From assembly GCF_963678635.1 (NCBI RefSeq), contig NW_026971379.1, positions 1 to 64,000 on the forward strand: 64,000 nt of DNA, given 5' to 3'. Shown here piece after piece: positions 31,448 to 42,873 of this stretch; the first letter of the stretch is position 1, and every line of letters starts with the position of its first letter. Source of the stretch: Symsagittifera roscoffensis. Lineage: Eukaryota; Xenacoelomorpha; Acoela; Convolutidae. The notes under the pieces are model-generated. The model was given only the letters and a program-made list of their open reading frames with translations. It did not search any database and was not told where the DNA came from. Made by a program: the position numbers and the translations under genes.

Positions 31448-34400
31448 TCACGAAGAATCAGCCAATGCCAATATACTCTTAGCAGAGCTACCACTGCTCC
31501 CGCCATTATCTCCACTAGAAGTAGACTGTGAATGTGTGTAAGCTGTGACTGCTGACATCATTTTGTTGAGCGGTTCTGATTTGGAGAGCATCTCATCCGC
31601 CGGAGTCCATGACATGTCGTACTCTAGTTTGTAAGCTCCCAGGAACTTATTAGGGCAAGAATCACCCCATTCCTGAACAGAAACCATGTTTTGAGCTTAA
31701 AGATAGAAGCTAAAAATGTCTGAAACTTGTAATAATTCTTAAAATTTTCTTGTATTTTTTAGATGTTTTTGTTTGAAGCTCGATTTTTATTTGATTCTTT
31801 CACATGGGAAAAGAACTCAGTGGAAAGAAAATGAGCGGCCGCGGTGGAGTGGATAAAGCATGCATATCTCTACATGAGGGTCGTATGTTCCAATCCCAGT
31901 TCGGTCACGCTTGTCCCCGTGTCATCCTCCTCCTCCTCCTCCTACTCATGGTTGGACGACTACAGCGAAACGGATGACATCCCGACTCCCCAGCAGATGG
32001 TACTGCATTGAGTAGGACCGCGGATTGCAAAAAAAACTCCTGAGGTATTACCAACCTGCGGTGATAGAAGAGAGAAGTGAGGCTTCTGTGTCTTTTGAGA
32101 CTCATAGAGGTAGTAGATGTTTCCAGGCACTTTCTTCATATTACACGCGGCAGAGTGCAGCTGCTGGTCTCTCTTCGCTTCTTCTAGAACATTCTGGGCC
32201 TGCATCTGGAGGAACTTGATCTGCTCCGCGATCAGCAGGAGTTTGTTGGTGGCCCCTGCGGTCACAAAGTCACCCGCCTGTAAGACGTCACAGCAAAAAA
32301 TATATATATACAAATGCCATCAACAGCTATACCGTCAGACGATAATTGCATCACAATTGTACTCTCAATTAAACGGTTCACGACTGCGGATAATAAATAA
32401 GATAATAAGCAACTTTAACAAAAATTTGCCCATGAAAAAGCAGACCGAAATAAAGATATACGTATACAATGATACTTACGTTTATTATTAACTACTGTTA
32501 TTTCAAAAAACCATTAATAAGCAACCGCACGGTAATAACTCGGCGCGCGATGTAATAGAACACAGAGGCGAAGTTTCGCTTCGCAAACACTAGCCAGAAT
32601 ACGACACAAAACAGCTCTTTAAAGTGCAATAAAGAAAAATTAGAATGAGCCTTGAATTAGCAAAAATTCGGCTACCTCTCGGATCCGAACCTGCGACCAA
32701 GAGCTCATCATTTCCCACTCAGCCACGGACGCTTAATAGGTAACTAACACTACCCACCAATAAGCAGAGAACAGACGCTATGCAATTTCCAATGCTACAG
32801 TGAAATTTACAACACTTTCAATGAACACTTTTATTTCCAAAATAAGTTAGAAAAAAGGTTCCTAATAATACACTACGCTGATCGCTAGTGTAAAAATAAT
32901 ACAGATTACCGCTCCGGCTTATCTTTTTTTGGACACTTCAAGGGATTTTTTTCCATTTTGTCCTAGAAAAGATATTATCTCGTTTGTATTGGTGATTTTT
33001 CTTAACTTAACTGGAATTGATCTTTTTTATTCGGTTCAAACTGAAAGATCACTTCCCGCTTTTGTTAAAATAAGCTGGTGAAACATGACCTTTAGTCATT
33101 GGATCGAGCAACTTTGTGCGGGTGATTTACCATATATATTTGATCTGAATTGCAACTGGAACTATCACTCAAATCTCATTAATTCACTCCTTATTAATCA
33201 ACCGTTTGTCGCTGCAATAACCTTGAAAGGTTATGGGCCCAGATGCCCAATCACGAGTGTGAAGTCAGGAGTCAAGATTGACTGTTTGTTCAAAAGAATA
33301 AGAAAAAAACGGAGATTTGCAGTGGAGCTGTGACAGTGAAAAAACACAACTTGAAATATACAACTGATCAGTTAGAGAACTGCGAGAATAGAAGCCGGCC
33401 AAAACTACTTGGAGAGAGACGATTGATCAGACAGAGAAGTAGAAAGATAGAAGAAGGGCAACACAACTAGTAGAGACATGCAACTTTGACGACAGAAGCA
33501 GGGCAACACAACTTCTAGCGATAGACAACTCTGACGATAGAAGCAGGGAAACACAACAGAGAAGAGAAGACGGTCAAAAGCTACACGACGGGGCACTGAG
33601 TGAGCACAGCAGTGGAAGAAGCACTACACTATTGATAGTGAAAGAAAACTGAAACAAACTGATACATTACATGTTTTATTTATAAAAGTTGCTGATTTAT
33701 ACTCAATTTTTGCGGAGGGATAAACTCGTTCGTACGCGGTTGCTCGAATCCGACACAAAATCAATCCAAAGAACACATTGCCATTAAAAGAAAAAGAAAC
33801 TGATACCCCAGAATAAAAAGACGAACTTCTATTTTGCTAGTACGAAATCTGAGGAGGGGCCTTAGCTTTGCTAATTTGCTGATGTGTTACTCGGTACGCA
33901 CTCCGTTAGGTTCCAAATCAGATTTAGGTAATCAAATATACTTGCATAATTATATAAGCGGGCGATATTGATGTTTAAAATATATGATTTTGATGTAAGA
34001 GAAAACGGGGTCATTGAACTTTACCTAGGGCAATACTTAACTTTTTGAGTTTTGGATTGGAGCTTAACCTTTGTGTAAGAATTAAGTCGAAAATAAGAAC
34101 ATGGATTAGAAAAGAAATGTCAAAAAATGATAGGATCATTTTTTTGGGAAAAGAAGAAGATTTTTCCTACTTTGAACAGCAACTCGAGGCACGAATTTTT
34201 CACTTGAAGTTAAACAAGATTTTAGATGAGACAGTTGATTATAGAAACTTTTTGCCAAGTTTAAGACCGAATGCAAGCAGTGATCAAAAACAAGCTGTAA
34301 TAGATAAAGAAAAAGAGATTTTTGAAAAGAAACAGTTGCATATCTGGTACGAACTTGTGCAGGCTCTAGATAAGAAATCAGTTTTGTTTTTAAGACCTTA

Positions 34401-37400
34401 TAAAGGCAATGGTAACAAAGCTTGGGATGTTTTACGGAAAAAATTTAAAAGTTTTGAAAGACCCAGGCTGCAAAAACTAATCTCCGAACTTACAAATTTG
34501 AAAAAGAAGAGCAATGAAACAGTGATAGATTATTTGACTAGAGCAGAGGAGATTCAGTATAACTTAGAACAAGTGAACGAAGGAGTGAGTGAAAAATGTT
34601 AATTTGAATTATTTTGAAAGGACTTCCAAAACAGTTTGAAACTTTTTCTACTATAGCTAAGTTTATTAGAGATGAGAAAAGTTAGATGAGTTGAAAAGAG
34701 ATTTAGTGAATTTTGATAGCGAGAGACAAGTAATTGAAAAAGAGCATGCTTTTAATAGCGAGAATAGAGTTTGTTTCAAGTGTCATAAAAGAGGACATGA
34801 GTTAAAACAGTGCAGAGAAAACTTAGGCAGCAGATGAGATGTTAAGACAAAGCTCGAAAAATTCAGTACTATGAGTGCAAGGAGTTTGGACATATTGCAA
34901 AATATTGCCAGGCAAAGAAAAAGTTCATTAGTAAGACTAAACGAGAACAGCAGAACCTAGCAGCTCAAACAGAGGCTCATTTAAGTTTACTGAGTGGAGT
35001 GTCTCCGGGCGAGGACTTAGTTGTAGACTCTGGAGCTATCAGTAATATGATTAAGGATCGAGACATATTTGTTAGTTTAGATGAGAACTTCAAAGGATCG
35101 GTTAGCAATGCAAATTTCTCTGAATCAAAAATTATAGGGAAAGATGAAGTTAGAATCAGAGAGGAAGATGAGGAAGGCGAGTTTAATATGATTGAGCTGA
35201 AGGATACTTTGTACGTTCCTGAAACCTCAAGAAATTTGCTGAGTGTATCAAAAATAAAGAAAGCAGGAGCAGAAGTTGTTTTTGGTGCGAGCTCGTTTGT
35301 TCGTTTTTGGTGCGAGCTCGCTTGTTCGAAATGGTTCAGTTTACCTATTAAGAGAGGAAAGTGGTCTCTTTTTATGGGACACTTTTGTAGGAAAAGACGA
35401 GTGTTATGTAGTTAGCACATTGAAACAGCGGCATTGCAGGATGGGTCATAATAACTACAAAGATTGTCATTTGGAGCAACCTGTTGAAGGCATGAAGATA
35501 AAAGATTTTAAAATTGAGAATTGTGAAACTTGTGAGTTGAATGAAGCAAAAAAGAAGCCAGTCCCGAAAGATTCTTACACCAGGGCAACCAGGACACTAG
35601 ATATTGTTCACATAGATATTTTGGGTCCTATCCACCCAATAGCAGAGGATGGACATAGGTATGCTATATGTTTTGCGGACAGTTTTTCTAGATATCTAAA
35701 AATTTATTTCATGAAGACGAGAGATGGGGCAACAGAAAAAATGGAAAGTTTCATAGCAAACATAGGAGTCCCTCAGACTTTAATTTCAGATAGCGCAGGA
35801 GAGTACATTGGGCAGGATTTTAAGCAAGTTTGTAGGAAACAAAAAATAAGACTGAAAACATCGCCTCCTTATACCCCTCAAGAGATCGGAAAGATAGAAA
35901 AGGTTTGGGGAACAATTACTCCAATGGCTCGCTGCATAATTTTTGATGCCAATTTATCGAAAACTTATTGGCCTTATGCTCTTAATAATGCTACTAATCT
36001 CAAAAAAATGTACTTTCATTCTGCAATAGGCAAAACACCCTACGAGTCTATGTATGGAGAAAAACCCAACCTGAATTTTGTGGAAACTTTTGGGTGTGTA
36101 GCGTATAGTTTTGTGGAAAGGAAGCTTTAGCAGACCCCGACCGGCAAGAAGCAATGAGTTTGATTCATTAGAGAAAAACAAAGTTTGTGAACTAGTTAGA
36201 AATAGAGGAGAGAAGCCTATAGGCAGCAGATGGCATTTTGCTTTGAAGTAGGGACCTCATGGTGAAATTTCCAGGTTTAAGGCTAGGTTTGTTGCTAAAG
36301 GTTTCAGCCAAATTGATGGAAGGGATTTTCACGAAATGTATTCGCCTACAACCAAGATGTCGACCATAAGAATAGTCCTGAGGTTAGCAGTTAAAAATAG
36401 GTATGAGTTGAGACAGTTATACATTAAAACTAAATACTTGAATGCCAAACTAGATGAAGATAGTCTTATGAAGCAACCTAAAGGGTTCGAGAAATTTGAT
36501 GAACAAGGAAAACCTTTAGTTTGTCTTCTGAAGAAAAGACTTTATGGACTGAAGCAGTCCAGTAAAAACTGGCATAGGACTCTAAAAAGCTATCTTGAGA
36601 AATTAGGCTTTGAAAATTCAGTTTTTGATGAGTGCTTGTTTGTTAGGAGGATTGAGGGAGAAATAGAAGGTTTAATTTGCTTGTGGGTCAATTATATAGT
36701 GGTTTGTGGAGCGGACAAAAATTTCTGTAGCTGGTTTAAAAACAATATCTCCGAAAAATTTGAGATAAGCGAGATAAGTGATCTTAAATAGTTCTTAGGA
36801 ATGAAAATTGATTACTCAGGAAACGAAATTAGGATAAGTCAGGAGAAATATGTTGAAAAATTGTTATCAAGATTTAAGATGACCGAAGGAAAACCGATAA
36901 CAACCCCTCTTGGTGAAAACGAAAAACTGACAAAAGAAGAGTGTCCTTTAGAAGGTAGCATAGAACAAGAAAATATGAAAAAACGTGACTATCGAGGACT
37001 TGTTGGTTGTCTAAATTACCTAGCTTTGTCAAGTAGACCCGACATTTGCTTTGCAGCAATTCTTTTAAGTTCTTTTGTAGAAAACCCAGGTGAAAAGCAT
37101 TGGAAAGCCGGAAAAAAATTGTCTAAGATATCTGCTACGAACAAAAAGCTTACCTTTAGTATAAAGGAGGGATAAGGCGTCGAATCTTGTTAGATTTTCG
37201 GATGCGGACTGGGCTGGAAATATAGACAAAAGGAGAAGTACCTCAGGATATTGTTTTAAACTCAGTGACAACTCAGGTGTAATAAGTTGGTCTAGCAGAC
37301 TTCAGCGTTGTGTATCAACTTCAACAGCCGAAGCAGAACACAATGCTGTGGTCGAAACAGTTAAGGTAGGAATTCATTTACAGGGCATACTTAGCGACTT

Positions 37401-38305
37401 AGGCATAATCTGTAACAGGACTTTCGAAGTTTTCGTTGATAACCAAGCTTGTATTGCCCTTAGTAAACATTCAATGAACCACGGAAAGACGAAGCATTTG
37501 CCATTAAACTACACTTCCTTCGAGAGTTAGTTGAACAGGAGAAGGTGACATTAAGGAGTGGGTGACATTACCTGCAGACGCATGCCTGCAGACGCATTGA
37601 CGAAAAACTTGTTAAGACGCAAAACTGCATTTTTCTGAGACACTCTACTAGGAACCACCTAATTTGAAAGGCGGGGTATTGGTGATTTTTCCTAACTGAA
37701 CAGGAATTGATCTTTCTTATTCGGTTCAAACTGAAAGATCACTTCCCGTTTTTTGAAATTAGATGGTGAAACATGACTTTTAGTCATTGGTTCGAACAAT
37801 TTTGTGCGGGTGATTTACCATATATATTTGATCTGAATTGCTACTGGAACTGTCACTCAAACCTCATTAATTCACTCCTTATTAATCAACCGTTTGTCGC
37901 TGCAATAACCTTGATAGTTTGTTCGAACATGAATAAGTTGTTCTGATCTGTGGTTGAAGGACTGGAAAACGGCTAGACGGACAAAATATCTATACATCAA
38001 AACTAATTGACATTGCGTTTTCTGTACATCTCTCAGCTGATACAACAGAACAAATAAACAAAAATATTCAAGCCTGTATTAAAAAGTGCGAATTGTTGTG
38101 AGGCTTTTAAAGTTTCCTCCCTTTTAGAAAGAAAGTTTGCTTCGCTTGTATAAGAAACAACCGATGGTGATACTAACAGTTTGTACAGACTGTGCCAGAG
38201 CAACAAGGTCATGTGGGTCACTCTTGTGGTTGGTCCTCCTCTGACTCACCAGCTGGTGGCCCAGTGGAGTGGGGTTCGACTCCACCAGATTCACCTGCGT
38301 CACCT
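31448..38305 (-). CDS. C1orf50-like (DUF2452) protein, three exons
   Basis: Exons (minus): 38305-38178, 32277-32056 and 31672 to stop at 31448. Splice sites: acceptor TTTAG, donor GTTAGT; acceptor TTACAG, donor GTTGGT; acceptor GTTCAG. All joints keep frame. Conserved blocks in order: [91 protein letters not shown]. This is the order and spacing of the animal C1orf50/DUF2452 family, small proteins without a settled biochemical role. The C-terminal tail is Ser/Gly-rich. A first coding exon or start probably lies to the right. Element B occupies most of the 5.9-kb first intron. Confidence 0.85.
31838..31930 (+). repeat. tRNA-like (SINE head) in C1orf50-like intron
   Basis: GCGGTGGAGTGGATAAAGC is a good A box and GTCGTATGTTCCAATCCC a fair B box 30 bases later: an internal pol III promoter pattern. 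Followed by (TCC)n at 31922-31940. Opposite orientation to the other SINE copies. Too diverged for a working tRNA. Confidence 0.55.
32562..32900 (-). repeat. tRNA-derived SINE, copy 3 (best preserved)
   Basis: On the minus strand, A box GTGGCTGAGTGGGA and B box GGTTCGGATCC at 32665-32718 are near consensus. The tRNA-like part sits in the middle of the repeat. The outer ends carry ACACTAGC (32586) and GCTAGTGT (32885) as inverted partners, and the left end has the palindrome GCGAAG...CTTCGC. Confidence 0.75.
32987..33228 (+). repeat. 5' LTR, element B
   Basis: Begins TATTGGTGATTTTTC and ends CCTTGAAA at the PBS. Edges are set by the GTTTG duplication and the PBS. Confidence 0.85.
33229..33244 (+). 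other. Primer-binding site, element B (initiator tRNA-Met, internal)
   Basis: GGTTATGGGCCCAG is complementary to the anticodon arm of animal initiator tRNA-Met, not to a tRNA 3' end. Use of a half-tRNA primer is known for Drosophila copia and its relatives. Confidence 0.8.
33245..34116 (+). other. Leader of element B with degenerate repeats
   Basis: No gene. 33420-33560 holds about three degenerate 60-bp units with GAAGCAGGGCAACACAAC. The rest is unremarkable. Confidence 0.5.
34117..34990 (+). pseudogene. gag: gag, element B (broken)
   Basis: ATG 34117. Copia gag features: [14 protein letters not shown] near the start, [15 protein letters not shown] and [20 protein letters not shown] in the middle. 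Breaks at 34600 (stop) and about 34680. Two zinc knuckles follow: [14 protein letters not shown] (complete, about 34770-34812) and [13 protein letters not shown] (first Cys changed). Confidence 0.8.
34999..35415 (+). pseudogene. pro: Protease region, element B
   Basis: [13 protein letters not shown] is the copia-type protease active site (DSGA). The later [15 protein letters not shown] block, typical between protease and integrase in copia, is present. A frame change near 35280 coincides with a tandem direct repeat (TTTGGTGCGAGCTCG, twice). Confidence 0.75.
35400..36130 (+). CDS. int: Integrase, element B
   Basis: Zinc-binding pre-integrase: RHCRMGH and CETCE. DDE core: D in VHIDILGP, D in [10 protein letters not shown] in IGKIEKVWG. 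The frame ends in a TAG at 36128 shortly after the core ([13 protein letters not shown]). The canonical copia GARP/HNG-type region near the E reads QEIGKIEK. Confidence 0.8.
36131..37175 (+). pseudogene. Reverse transcriptase, element B (catalytic box lost)
   Basis: Copia RT in pieces: [29 protein letters not shown], then [16 protein letters not shown]. Stops at 36247 and 36789. The catalytic box is WVNYIVV where copia elements have VDD, so both catalytic Asp residues are gone in addition to the stops. Confidence 0.85.
37176..37630 (+). pseudogene. RNase H, element B
   Basis: [38 protein letters not shown] and [10 protein letters not shown] are the copia RNase H blocks. The frame closes at 37530; the last conserved region is degraded and contains a 12-bp tandem repeat (CCTGCAGACGCA). 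Confidence 0.85.
37661..37676 (+). other. Polypurine tract, element B
   Basis: AATTTGAAAGGCGGGG abuts the right LTR. Confidence 0.65.
37677..37916 (+). repeat. 3' LTR, element B
   Basis: Partner of 32987-33228, ending CCTTGATA before GTTTG. Confidence 0.85.
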
Positions 38306-39344
38306 CTAAACATTCAACAACAACACATTTACTTGTCATCAATTGTTTGAAGTTTGATCATCGCAATAGTTACAAGGTTTCATTCGTCGCTTTTCAGATT
38401 TAAGATTTACAAATCATTCGACCATTTTTGACAACAATTTTTTTATTTTTTTTAACGTGTAAAACATTTGGAAGAATTTAATACTTTTAATACTCTCATG
38501 TTCTAGGTTAAAATTTTATAAACCGGCAACGGAATCTTAGCTTTTATTATTAATTATAGCTAAGCTCATTGACACTATTAGTTCCGACAAAATGAGAAGG
38601 ACCGAAAACATAAAAACTATCTTTTTACTCGCAACTTCAGGTGGTATCTCAAAATTTCGCAGCCGATCAGCATTTGGATTCTAACACAAACTTTTTAGAA
38701 GTTTTGTGTGAACAGAGAAACTGGTTTGAAAATTTCTGTTTTTCAGATAAAAAATATTAAAGCAGATCAAAAAATGAAAAAACTGCAAAAATCACGTGTA
38801 ACATTTTAAATTTTAATCTTGGAAAAAAAACTGCAATTAAACTTAGCGCGAGACAATTTGCTTCTCCTTGCTCAACAAATGGTCACACTTGTTTGCTTCG
38901 TAGACTCGCTTTTTGATTTAAAAAGTAACAATTTCTTTAAAGTACTCGCTGTGGTTTAGTCTTTCCATTTATAAAAAAAATAAACGGATCCATTAGTTTA
39001 AAAAAATATTGGAAATTATCACTAAATTCGGGTAAAAGACAACAAAGACCAATTTCTCAGCAAGTTTTCGTTAACTTCAAACTCACTAGAGTAATTAATC
39101 ACTATACACCTCTATCAATGAGGAAACACAAAAGTCAGGAGAACTTTTAGCCGCCACAGATATTACCTAAATAAAATGAAATTGTTTAGGACGAAGGTGG
39201 AAAGAATCCAATTTCAAAAACGAAAAGAAACAGCCAACAGACAGCCGAAAAAATGATTGGCATTTTCCGACTTTCGAGAAAAACTTTATCGCGGTAAAGT
39301 CTTAAAAAGTTACCTTCCTTTAAGTAAAAGAGTTTGAATTGAAC
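38306..39344. other. Intergenic or intronic DNA, no gene seen
   Basis: AT-rich DNA between the C1orf50-like exon and element C. A first exon of that gene could be hidden here; I could not pick one out. Confidence 0.4.
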
Positions 39345-39348
39345 TTAA
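39345..39348. repeat. Target-site duplication TTAA (left), element C
   Basis: TTAA precedes the left LTR and follows the right LTR (63432-63435). Confidence 0.8.
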
Positions 39349-39758
39349 TGGAACCTGATCTAAACTATATTTTATGATTGGATAAATTAGATATTTTACC
39401 ACTGTAAAGTATTTAATATTAACCAATCATGATCCATCTAACTAACAACCCACTTATTTGTAAGTGCTGAAATTACTTGTAATTTCAGCACCAGAGAGAT
39501 TTGAATTTAACTTAGGAATTAGTTGTCTCTCCGAGAGAACTTCAGCAGCCGCAACAAACCAGTATACCCTAGATCTATTGAGCCTAGCAGAGACTAGTTA
39601 AACACCCTGAGACTAGTAAGTATAAGAGTAAGATTAGGATCGGTATTAGACTAAGAAGTTGCACGAATCTATCCGGCCGAAAATAAGATAGCGTGACGAG
39701 CAGACGGTGTACCCTATCCGAAATTACTCTATGAGTTAACCACATCGGTCCTAACTCA
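39349..39758 (+). repeat. 5' LTR, element C
   Basis: Starts TG and ends CA. Contains a perfect inverted repeat at 39464-39491 (13-bp arm GTGCTGAAATTAC, two-base loop) and a TATA-like TATAAGAG at 39621. Confidence 0.9.
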
Positions 39759-39760
39759 TC

Positions 39761-39778
39761 TGGTGCGACCATAAGTCT
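39761..39778 (+). other. Primer-binding site, element C
   Basis: TGGTGCGACC two bases after the LTR, identical in its first ten bases to the PBS of element A. A second copy lies at 44611 in the duplicated unit. Confidence 0.75.
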
Positions 39779-39849
39779 CGAATAGACCTTAATAGCTTAG
39801 ATTTAACCAAAAAAAAAATAGATTAGAATTTAGACAAAACATTTAAAAA

Positions 39850-40083
39850 ATGTTATACGACGATAATTTAATCGAAATGTCTCTACAACTCAGTAGATCA
39901 GAGCCGATATTCCGAACGATAGCAGAACTACCCGGAATCGCAAGAAGACCTCGAACAAGAGACGACATACGACAAAGTAGAAACTTACCATATAGTTATA
40001 TGATTGTACGGCAAAAGCCAACACAAACTTTTATATTTAGAATCTTATTAGCAATGAATTTAGATTTTCATTTGCAAACATAA
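39850..40083 (+). CDS. Leader ORF, element C, copy 1 (77 aa)
   Basis: ATG 39850, about 90 bases after the PBS, to TAA 40081. Arg-rich (MSLQLSRSEPIFRTIAELPG, ARRPRTRDDIRQSR). The second copy (44697-44930) encodes the same protein with one change (Gln to Arg at residue 13). It is the first ORF on the genomic RNA. Family unknown; it may be a real protein or an upstream ORF that controls gag translation. Confidence 0.45.
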   Translation: MLYDDNLIEMSLQLSRSEPIFRTIAELPGIARRPRTRDDIRQSRNLPYSYMIVRQKPTQTFIFRILLAMNLDFHLQT

Positions 40084-41030
40084 AATTTTGAAGACAAAAC
40101 TTCATGATCATTACAGGCGCTAAACAAAATTATTAATATACAATAACGATTGATAAAAAGATCTCAGATCGTTTTCTTAAATTCTGCAGTCTTATATAAA
40201 ACATGTTTGGAAAATATTTATTGAAAATAAAAACAAAAATTAGTAGAATGACAATAAATTGTTAGTAATTATAAAATCAGTTGTTGTCCCAGCTTCATCA
40301 CCTAAACATAACAGCAATCATAAGCTCACTAATATCATTAAAAAACTAAATCTTTTTCTTAAATAAATTTAAACCATTTTAAACTTAAATTCACTTAATT
40401 TTAAAATCAGATCATTAAGGCTTATCCTTGGATCTTAATTAATTTTCTATTTCACTAAATTTAAAACTTGATCATCAAGGCCAATCCTTGGATCAAAAAA
40501 TCAATTTTGTTCTCCCCCACCCACTTAGCAAGTGTCTAACGACCTCAAACGTCGATTCACTATCCAACCCTTCCAAAAAACCCAAGACTAATAGAAATTT
40601 TTCAACAAAACTAACCATTCAAATTAGGATAAACAGTGAAGAACTTCGGTTACTCATCCTTCACTTGAACCCTCCTCTTACCAGACCCAGGATAAATCTT
40701 AGACTTAGTAAGTTTAAAATAGTATCTAACGAACTACTCGCGTTCTAATTATACCTGAACCTTGTGGATCGATTTACTATTCTCCAACCCTTGAACACAA
40801 TCACTACCCCTAAGTAAGATTAAGTAAGTTAACACCTTAGCTTATACTAGCCACGAGAAAGTAAAAAATCATTCTTCGGAATCGATATACTTTTCTCTCC
40901 AACCCTGAACAAAAAGACCCAGGTTAGGCTAACCAAAAAATCGTAAGGACTAACAGTTTAAGAAAAGTAGACATCATCTAACAACTTTTTGCATCCCTCA
41001 TCCTAAACCTTATGTCAAAAATCTAGGAAA
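40084..41030 (+). other. Leader of element C, copy 1
   Basis: No gene. Two tandem units near 40400-40500 each hold a hairpin-forming GATCATCAAGG/CCTTGGATC pair and lie upstream of gag, where packaging signals are expected in retroelements. Confidence 0.4.
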
Positions 41031-41474
41031 TAAACAAACAATCGTTTTACACAATTGCGAAATAGATAACAAAAAAAACGATCTTGTAATCACACCTCAT
41101 ACACAAACAGTTGGATATATTAGAACAAAACGACTAACAATTAAAAGAAAAATAATAAACAAACAAAGACAAATCACACGAAAAAGATTTTCAAAAAATA
41201 GAAACGCATTTTCAGAATCAGAAGCCAGCAATTTAGATGAACTCTATAAATTAAAAGAATCGATTGACAAAAATTGTCCTATCCACGATCAATTATATTT
41301 TTCCGACTCAGAAACAACTTCAAATTCATCAAAAAGAGGAAAAAGAAGAATAAAAAACAATATAAACACAAACCAGTACACTTGTATAATTGGAATCAAC
41401 CAATTAGGCACATTGATAGTTATATATTAACAGTCATTAAACGAAAAAATGAGCCACAGCCACACTCAAAGTGA
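41031..41474 (+). pseudogene. ORF0, element C, copy 1 (broken)
   Basis: Same protein as the intact copy at 45859-46326. This copy lacks four bases after its ATGTCA (start region 41011) and one A near 41350, so the frame is broken. Confidence 0.6.
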
Positions 41475-42873
41475 CGAAAGTCCAGATGACGAAGAAGTTT
41501 ACCCCTTCCTCGTAGATGCACCCAATGATAGAGGGCAGCATATATTTTGCAAGAATTTACTCCTAAATTTGTTTGAACCCGGAATCAGTCCATGCAAAGC
41601 AGAATTCCCAGATGTAAAAATCAAAAGACAAATTATTGAACATTATCTGAAAGATATATGTAATTTAACACAACAATACGGAATCTACACCATAGAATTC
41701 AGCACACCAAATCCGAATCATCGCAAATATGTAATTCAAACCGACGATCTTGAATTAGAATTTTCAAAAGTATTCTTAGAATATATTAAAAGCATACAAT
41801 ACCATAACTCACAAAGAGCAAATTCTATATTCACTAACGAAGTCTTTGCAATAATATATAGCTACATTTCAATATTAGAAAAAACAGAAATTCAAAGTAT
41901 CTCACCAACTGAGACATCCAAACATATAAAAGTACGAAATGAAATTACATTATTTTCAACTTTTCTACATATAATCAAAGAAAATTTCACTACAGACGAT
42001 GTTTCACAACACACAAAACATGATTTACAAAAAATTTTGGCATGGTTTATGATAGATTATTTCACACATAATATAGACTTAATTTCACAAGCAAGAAAAA
42101 ATTTTAGACCTCAAAATCCAAACGATGATACTGCCATCACAGAACAATCAGATTACGTTTGGGACCCAGAATGGTCTCATCATGCATTTATAAATATCCC
42201 ACAATCAATCTCAAGTCAAGCAATAAGTACAATATCTTATCAAAGAGATTATGTGAGAGTAGTACCATTGACCATTGATGCAACACCATTGAAATACAAT
42301 ACATTTTTACCTGATACACGAAATAATAGTTTAAATTCGACCGTCATACACAATGAAAACATTAATGGAACTAGAAATCTTACACAAACACAACAAGATA
42401 TTCAAACACCATCACACTTCATAAATGAAGAAATCGTCCAAACAACAACAACTACACAACAAAGTATTTCACCAATACGTCCAAATTTAACAACACCAAA
42501 AAATACAAACACTTCAACGGCACAAGTAACCTTACAATCAACCGTTAAACCTTCGGTTGCTCCAAAATATTCACATATGGATTATCAAACATATAGACCT
42601 ACGACAATACCGTCAAAAACACGAAGAACGTTCACAAGAAACACTTTTGCAGAACACAATTATAACTACGCACATTCGTCAAAAACAAATTATCCCCCAC
42701 GAAAACCTGATAATAATCATATAAGTTCTCATCATTGGAATAACCCAATGACAACAGCCAACTCAGTAAATTTTCAAACTAATTCACATCCCCCACAGGA
42801 TCGCAGTGAAAATTACCCATTTTTTCAACAAAAAAAAGCAAGCACCTCATCATACGGATTACTTATCATCTGA
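41449..42873 (+). CDS. gag: gag N-terminal ORF, element C, copy 1 (474 aa)
   Basis: ATG 41449 overlaps the end of ORF0 by 26 nt in a different frame. The N-terminal 230 residues look helical and folded (FCKNLLLNLFEPG, DVKIKRQIIEHYLKDI); then a Thr/Asn/Gln/Pro-rich linker. It would be the matrix-like part of Gag. The frame ends just after an eight-A run at 42831-42838, where the capsid frame takes over in the +1 register. Confidence 0.65.
   Translation: MSHSHTQSDESPDDEEVYPFLVDAPNDRGQHIFCKNLLLNLFEPGISPCKAEFPDVKIKRQIIEHYLKDICNLTQQYGIYTIEFSTPNPNHRKYVIQTDDLELEFSKVFLEYIKSIQYHNSQRANSIFTNEVFAIIYSYISILEKTEIQSISPTETSKHIKVRNEITLFSTFLHIIKENFTTDDVSQHTKHDLQKILAWFMIDYFTHNIDLISQARKNFRPQNPNDDTAITEQSDYVWDPEWSHHAFINIPQSISSQAISTISYQRDYVRVVPLTIDATPLKYNTFLPDTRNNSLNSTVIHNENINGTRNLTQTQQDIQTPSHFINEEIVQTTTTTQQSISPIRPNLTTPKNTNTSTAQVTLQSTVKPSVAPKYSHMDYQTYRPTTIPSKTRRTFTRNTFAEHNYNYAHSSKTNYPPRKPDNNHISSHHWNNPMTTANSVNFQTNSHPPQDRSENYPFFQQKKASTSSYGLLII

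Larger units (their letters stand above)
32987..37916 (+). mobile_element. Element B: Ty1/copia retrotransposon (broken)
   Basis: LTRs of 242 and 240 bp (32987-33228, 37677-37916), TSD GTTTG at 32982-32986 and 37917-37921, PBS right after the left LTR, then gag, protease, integrase, RT, RNase H in the copia order and a polypurine tract. The LTRs differ at about 18 positions (roughly 92% alike), so the insertion is old. It lies in the first visible intron of the C1orf50-like gene, on the opposite strand to that gene. Confidence 0.9.

Noticed and set aside
32987..37916. CRISPR or bacterial features
   Set aside because: Introns, LTR elements and pol III SINEs show eukaryotic DNA; no regular spaced repeats of CRISPR type were seen.
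38210..38300. tRNA or SINE B box (GGGGTTCGACTCC) on the plus strand
   Set aside because: The minus strand of the same bases is a well-conserved C1orf50-like exon with good splice sites; A and B boxes would also be only about 12 bases apart.
40488..40748. 86-codon leader ORF duplicated at 45335
   Set aside because: No ATG start (TTG), no coding bias; identical in both copies only because the segment is recently duplicated.
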